Assembly: GCA_020055645.1 (NCBI GenBank)
Contig: CM034546.1
Span: 131,709,875 to 131,773,874, forward strand
Direction: 5' to 3'
Length of the DNA: 64,000 bases
DNA from: Tomocerus qinae
Taxonomy: Eukaryota; Arthropoda; Collembola; Entomobryomorpha; Tomoceridae
Part shown: positions 60,739 to 64,000 of the stretch, one piece after another
Numbering within the stretch: position 1 is the first letter of the stretch
How the letters are laid out: every line of letters starts with the position of its first letter
Notes under the pieces: generated by a model
Told to the model about the DNA's origin: nothing
What the model saw: only the letters and a program-made list of their open reading frames with translations
Databases searched by the model: none
Translations under genes and position numbers: made by a program

Positions 60739-61132
60739 TGTCACGAATACCGATTCGTTTCCTAGGTTTCCAGTTGTTTGGAAACAACTTGGAATGTTCC
60801 ATTTGGCCTAGCCAATGGCAACAAAGTAATTTTGGGAGAGGAGGAGCATCTTTATATAAATACAGTTGTCCGAGGGCCATTTTCCCTCAGAAGCATTTCT
60901 TCTCTCAGAAGATCTTCTCCTCCTGCTCCCGTTCCGGAGACAGGCTCTCTCTCTATTTGAGACTCTCGTAGTTCTCTGCCTAAATAGCATCAGCCTATTT
61001 ATTTGGCATACTACCATCACTGCATACTTTGGTATTGCATACTCTTGCACCGCATTCAGTGCACTGCTAAATTAATCAGTAGTTTTAGTTGCCGTGCCGA
61101 GGGAACCCGGGAAAAACACATTTTGTGTTACA
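60739..61132. repeat. Right LTR
   Basis: 394 bp, same length and ends as the left LTR, followed by the GCAC target duplication. Confidence 0.9.
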
Positions 61133-62099
61133 GCACTTACAGACATTACTCAATATTAATGCATTATTGTTGTGAATCTACAATACATAATACATACACA
61201 GTTAATACAGTATGAACACAATCAATATAAAGGGAAATATTGCACTACTTCCTCAATCGTCTCATCATAGCTAGAAAAATCACTTATAGTATAGTTATTA
61301 TCATCGGACTCATAAATATCCAAATAGATATCATTTTATTTTTCTAACAAATGTATTTTTACGTATGTATACAATTAATAGTTGATATTCAGGCAAAGGG
61401 CAATTGTAGACAGAAAATGTTTGCTCGTTTTCCAATTTAAAAAAGATTTGAACAGTTTGTGATAGTTAAGAAAGAAGAAAATCAATAAAAGAAAATTTGG
61501 AAATTTTTAAAGATGGGTATTATCTCATTGGCGTCCACCTCTGAATTGCATGAAAACTTTCAGAGAAGATCAGATTTTGACGCTTAAGAAGGCGTAGAAG
61601 GATTTTGGATGGAACATTCAAATGAAAATTTGTAATTAATATTTTAGTACAAGAAAAAAGAATATATAGCATTTTTGGGGTCATAGAAGATTCAAAACGT
61701 AACCTTTGGTCCAGAAGTATCTCTACCAACAGAACCGGTGAGTTGCCAAATAATTTCCATAAATGTTGAAATTCGGAACTTTAATGCTAACCATCATTTT
61801 TAATATTATGTGGTTTGCCTACTTTTTGTACACATTTAACAGTTTATATTTTTTCAAGGGACAGTTGTAGCCAGAAAATATTAGCTAGTTCGTTTCCTAA
61901 TTTTTAAAATATATATAAATGAAATCGATAGTTTACCCAACAGTCACCTTTCAACATAGCCGACATTTTATTATGAACGCATAGACAAATGCTTCAAAAT
62001 AGGTTATAATGGTACCAAGTATAATTTGAGATAGTTTGTTACGTAATTAATCAGAATTTATTTAGAAGAATTACTACTAAGAATAGAGTTTCGTCTTGA

Positions 62100-62236
62100 A
62101 TAAAATATGCTGAAAAATCATTTTCTTCATCTGGGAACTAACAAGAAATCTGTCTAAAATCCTTTTCCATTGATCATCAAGGCTTACAGAAGATTATTCT
62201 GGCAGATGAAAACAGCACGCAAATCAGGGTCATGGC
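62100..62236 (+). pseudogene. Fragment of TEP coding sequence
   Basis: Matches 37268-37435 of TEP copy 1 (the end of the thioester-domain/CUB part): AAATATGCTGAAAAA, CTAAAATCCTTTTCCATTGA, ATCAAGGCTTACA and GCAGATG.AAACAGCACGCA are shared. It has an internal deletion of about 20 bp and no open frame. A relic of another TEP copy or of unequal exchange. Confidence 0.85.
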
Positions 62237-62787
62237 CACTTTTGTCCACACCAATCCGGACACCAGTACGCAGTATTTTCTGTGTCCATTGTAATCATCA
62301 TTAAATTTGCTTCAGAGAGATTATAATTTATCAAGAGAGGCTAAACTTTAAGTTTGACTTTTATACACTATGTCGAATGCAAACTTTGCAAGCTGTAACG
62401 TTTTTGAGGCAGATACTTCAGAGCTTACATGGAATTCATACGAGTATTTAAGATGTTTTAGTAATTACAAATTAAGTGCAAATGTCTATAGCATACGTAA
62501 CCATTATTTTTATCCTTGTTCATCCTGGGAATTTTTTTAATATAATTCTTCATCATAATCAGAATCATCACTTTGATTACCATTCATTCCTATGTATTTT
62601 ATCAAGTATGGTTACTCAATCCCGAGCAGCCGAGTATTCATTAGTTATTAGATACTGAATTACTGCATGAGTATTGCAATTGCAATTATTAGCCATTCAT
62701 TACGCATTTTATATAGGTACAGTTTTATCTTTTCGGAACTTTCCTGGGCTTCGTTTTAATGTTGTATTTCGTTCATTTGCTGTGCTA

Positions 62788-62795
62788 TATAAATA
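62788..62795 (+). promoter_or_regulatory. TATA box of TEP copy 2
   Basis: TATAAATA in CTATATAAATAGAAT, about 106 bp before the ATG, aligned with the TATA box of copy 1. Confidence 0.7.
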
Positions 62796-62900
62796 GAATA
62801 AGATGTATACGCTTCGTCACTTATACACTATTCCAATCGGAGCTCTTATCCTTATACATTTAATAAGTAAAAAAATTAAATTTTTTTCGCCAATTTAAAA

Positions 62901-64000
62901 ATGAAAATTCTTTTAAAATGGGGTTTCATTACAATTTCACTCCTCAATTGTGTTTTTAGTTGTACCCACAAACCAAGCCGTCGTCCTACCATTGATTCAT
63001 TACTTATTTATCGTCCGATTTGTGACTTCTGTTATAAAGGGAAAGGTCCGACAGTTTATTTGAGCATATTCAGTCCCAAGATTATAAACCAAAATAAAAC
63101 TCACGAAGTTCTTGTATTTTCCGAATGTAATGGAAACTATTGTACGACTAATAATATTCCTGCTTTTACTTTCTACATCAAATGTGGCTATCGGGAATAT
63201 GCAAGTGAACCACTTAAACTCAAAATTGGAACTGTCCAGAATGTAACAATTCCCGTTGGGTTAATTTCATCCAGACATTACACATATAATCTCTGCAGAT
63301 TCAAGTATAATTCAAGCTTTCATTCCAAATCGGGACAACACGGTCCCAAAATATTACAAATAGTACCGTCACAAACGACTTACAAGATAGACGAACCAAC
63401 AAGAATTCTAATACAAACCGACAAACCAGTTTATAAACCGAAAGATACAGTAAAATTTCGAGTTCTTGCGCTGAACAGTAAATTAAATGTAATTCCACAA
63501 ATTAACATCACAGTGAAAATTTCAGATTCCGAAAAGAATACAATCAAACGTTGGAAGAATATTCTAGTTACAAATGGGATGTTCTCTAACAATTTATCTT
63601 TATCGGAAGAACCAAATCTTGGAGAGTGGAAGTTGAGTGCAACTGCTGAAGGGAAGACCGAAACTGTCCATTTTAAAATTGACAAGTACACACTTCCAAA
63701 GTTTCAGGTGAAGTTAAAACACGTTAATTACGTGACAAACGAAGAATCAAATGTAACTGTGAAATCAGAGCATTTTACACGTATGGTAAAGGGGTCGATG
63801 GAAACGCCACAATTTCCTTAAGGAAATCACGGACATTGGAGATGCACAACTGGAGACGCTTTACGATAAGTGAGAGAGTTGAGGAAATAGTTAAGTCGGT
63901 AGAAATTGTCAATGGAATTGGTACAGTTGACTTTGACTTGAAAGAAATGAACATAATTGCTGGGAATTATGCAAAGGAATTTGTATTTTCGGTTAATGTA
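62901..64000 (+). CDS. Thioester-containing protein, copy 2, 5' part, frameshifted; runs off the window
   Basis: A paralog of the gene at 33221. It starts with a clear signal peptide (MKILLKWGFITISLLNCVFS), then the first macroglobulin-type domains, including IQTDKPVYKPKDTVKF. The frame is open through the codon at which copy 1 has TAA (Glu here). At about 63761-63765 one A is missing from a short A-run compared with copy 1. This shifts the frame and ends the open frame at 63821, but the remaining sequence to 64000 still matches copy 1 in the shifted frame. So the gene is recently inactivated, or the base was lost in sequencing. The rest, including the thioester, lies beyond the window. Similarity to copy 1 rises sharply from about 63560 onward, which looks like gene conversion. 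Confidence 0.85.

Larger units (their letters stand above)
58101..61132. mobile_element. LTR retrotransposon, young LTRs, non-coding interior
   Basis: Two direct LTRs of 394 bp (58101-58494 and 60739-61132) begin TGTCACG and end GTTACA. A 4-bp target duplication GCAC lies just outside both ends. A purine-rich tract (GGAGGGGGAGC) precedes the right LTR, which fits a plus-strand primer site. The LTRs differ at about two positions, so the insertion is recent. The 2244-bp interior has only short open frames and no recognised gag, protease, reverse transcriptase or integrase, so it is either a non-autonomous element or heavily decayed. Superfamily not determined. Confidence 0.85.
61133..62900 (+). 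repeat. Duplicated upstream flank of TEP copy 2
   Basis: 61517-61900 and 62320-62900 match the DNA upstream of TEP copy 1 (31040-31640 and 32680-33220). Between them sits a fragment of TEP coding sequence at 62100-62236 that copy 1 lacks. No independent gene was seen. Confidence 0.7.

Overview
The window is an AT-rich piece of an arthropod nuclear genome. Genes have many short exons, mostly short GT-AG introns (about 50-250 bp) and consensus splice sites. There is a seven-helix receptor ending in the arthropod gustatory-receptor signature (TYWVYLVQF), plus tandem thioester-protein genes. A springtail or other early-branching hexapod would fit, but that is inference; I found nothing prokaryotic and no tRNA or rRNA gene.

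Left part (1-28,500), regulatory-type genes. A 19-exon gene (1052-6048) encodes about 1037 residues: a ZAD-like Cys pair module and five divergent tandem forkhead-like winged-helix domains with the same intron phases. Next come a minus-strand BLES03/C11orf68-like (DUF1917) gene (7370-9055) and two THAP paralogs (12368-14053, with one in-frame stop; 15497-17900, intact). The intact one joins a THAP finger, a ZAD-like module, duplicated acidic VKVE motifs and two piggyBac-like Cys/His zinc modules. A secreted EB-module protein (19147-20745) follows. Two large C2H2 zinc-finger paralogs lie tail to tail (21762-24963 plus; 25868-28494 minus).

Right part (28,500-64,000), repeat-rich. Two copies of a thioester-containing protein (TEP/CD109-like) lie about 30 kb apart (33221-38127 and from 62901 past the window end). 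They share upstream DNA and TATA boxes, and each carries one coding lesion. Between them are a basic, Ser-rich gene of unknown function whose six introns are all phase 1 (41239-45452, one in-frame TAA), a gustatory-receptor-like gene (45727-51351), and a secreted Cys-rich protein of unknown family (52216-56111, 5' end unresolved). Introns and spacers hold at least ten palindromic or foldback elements, several minisatellites, and a young LTR element with near-identical LTRs but no recognised coding interior (58101-61132).

Gene models were built by hand from splice signals and phase bookkeeping. Every multi-exon model given as complete closes to a whole number of codons, which supports the exon calls. 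There is no operon-like link between the genes. The shared themes are zinc-binding and winged-helix nuclear proteins on the left, and innate immunity and chemosensation among repeats on the right.
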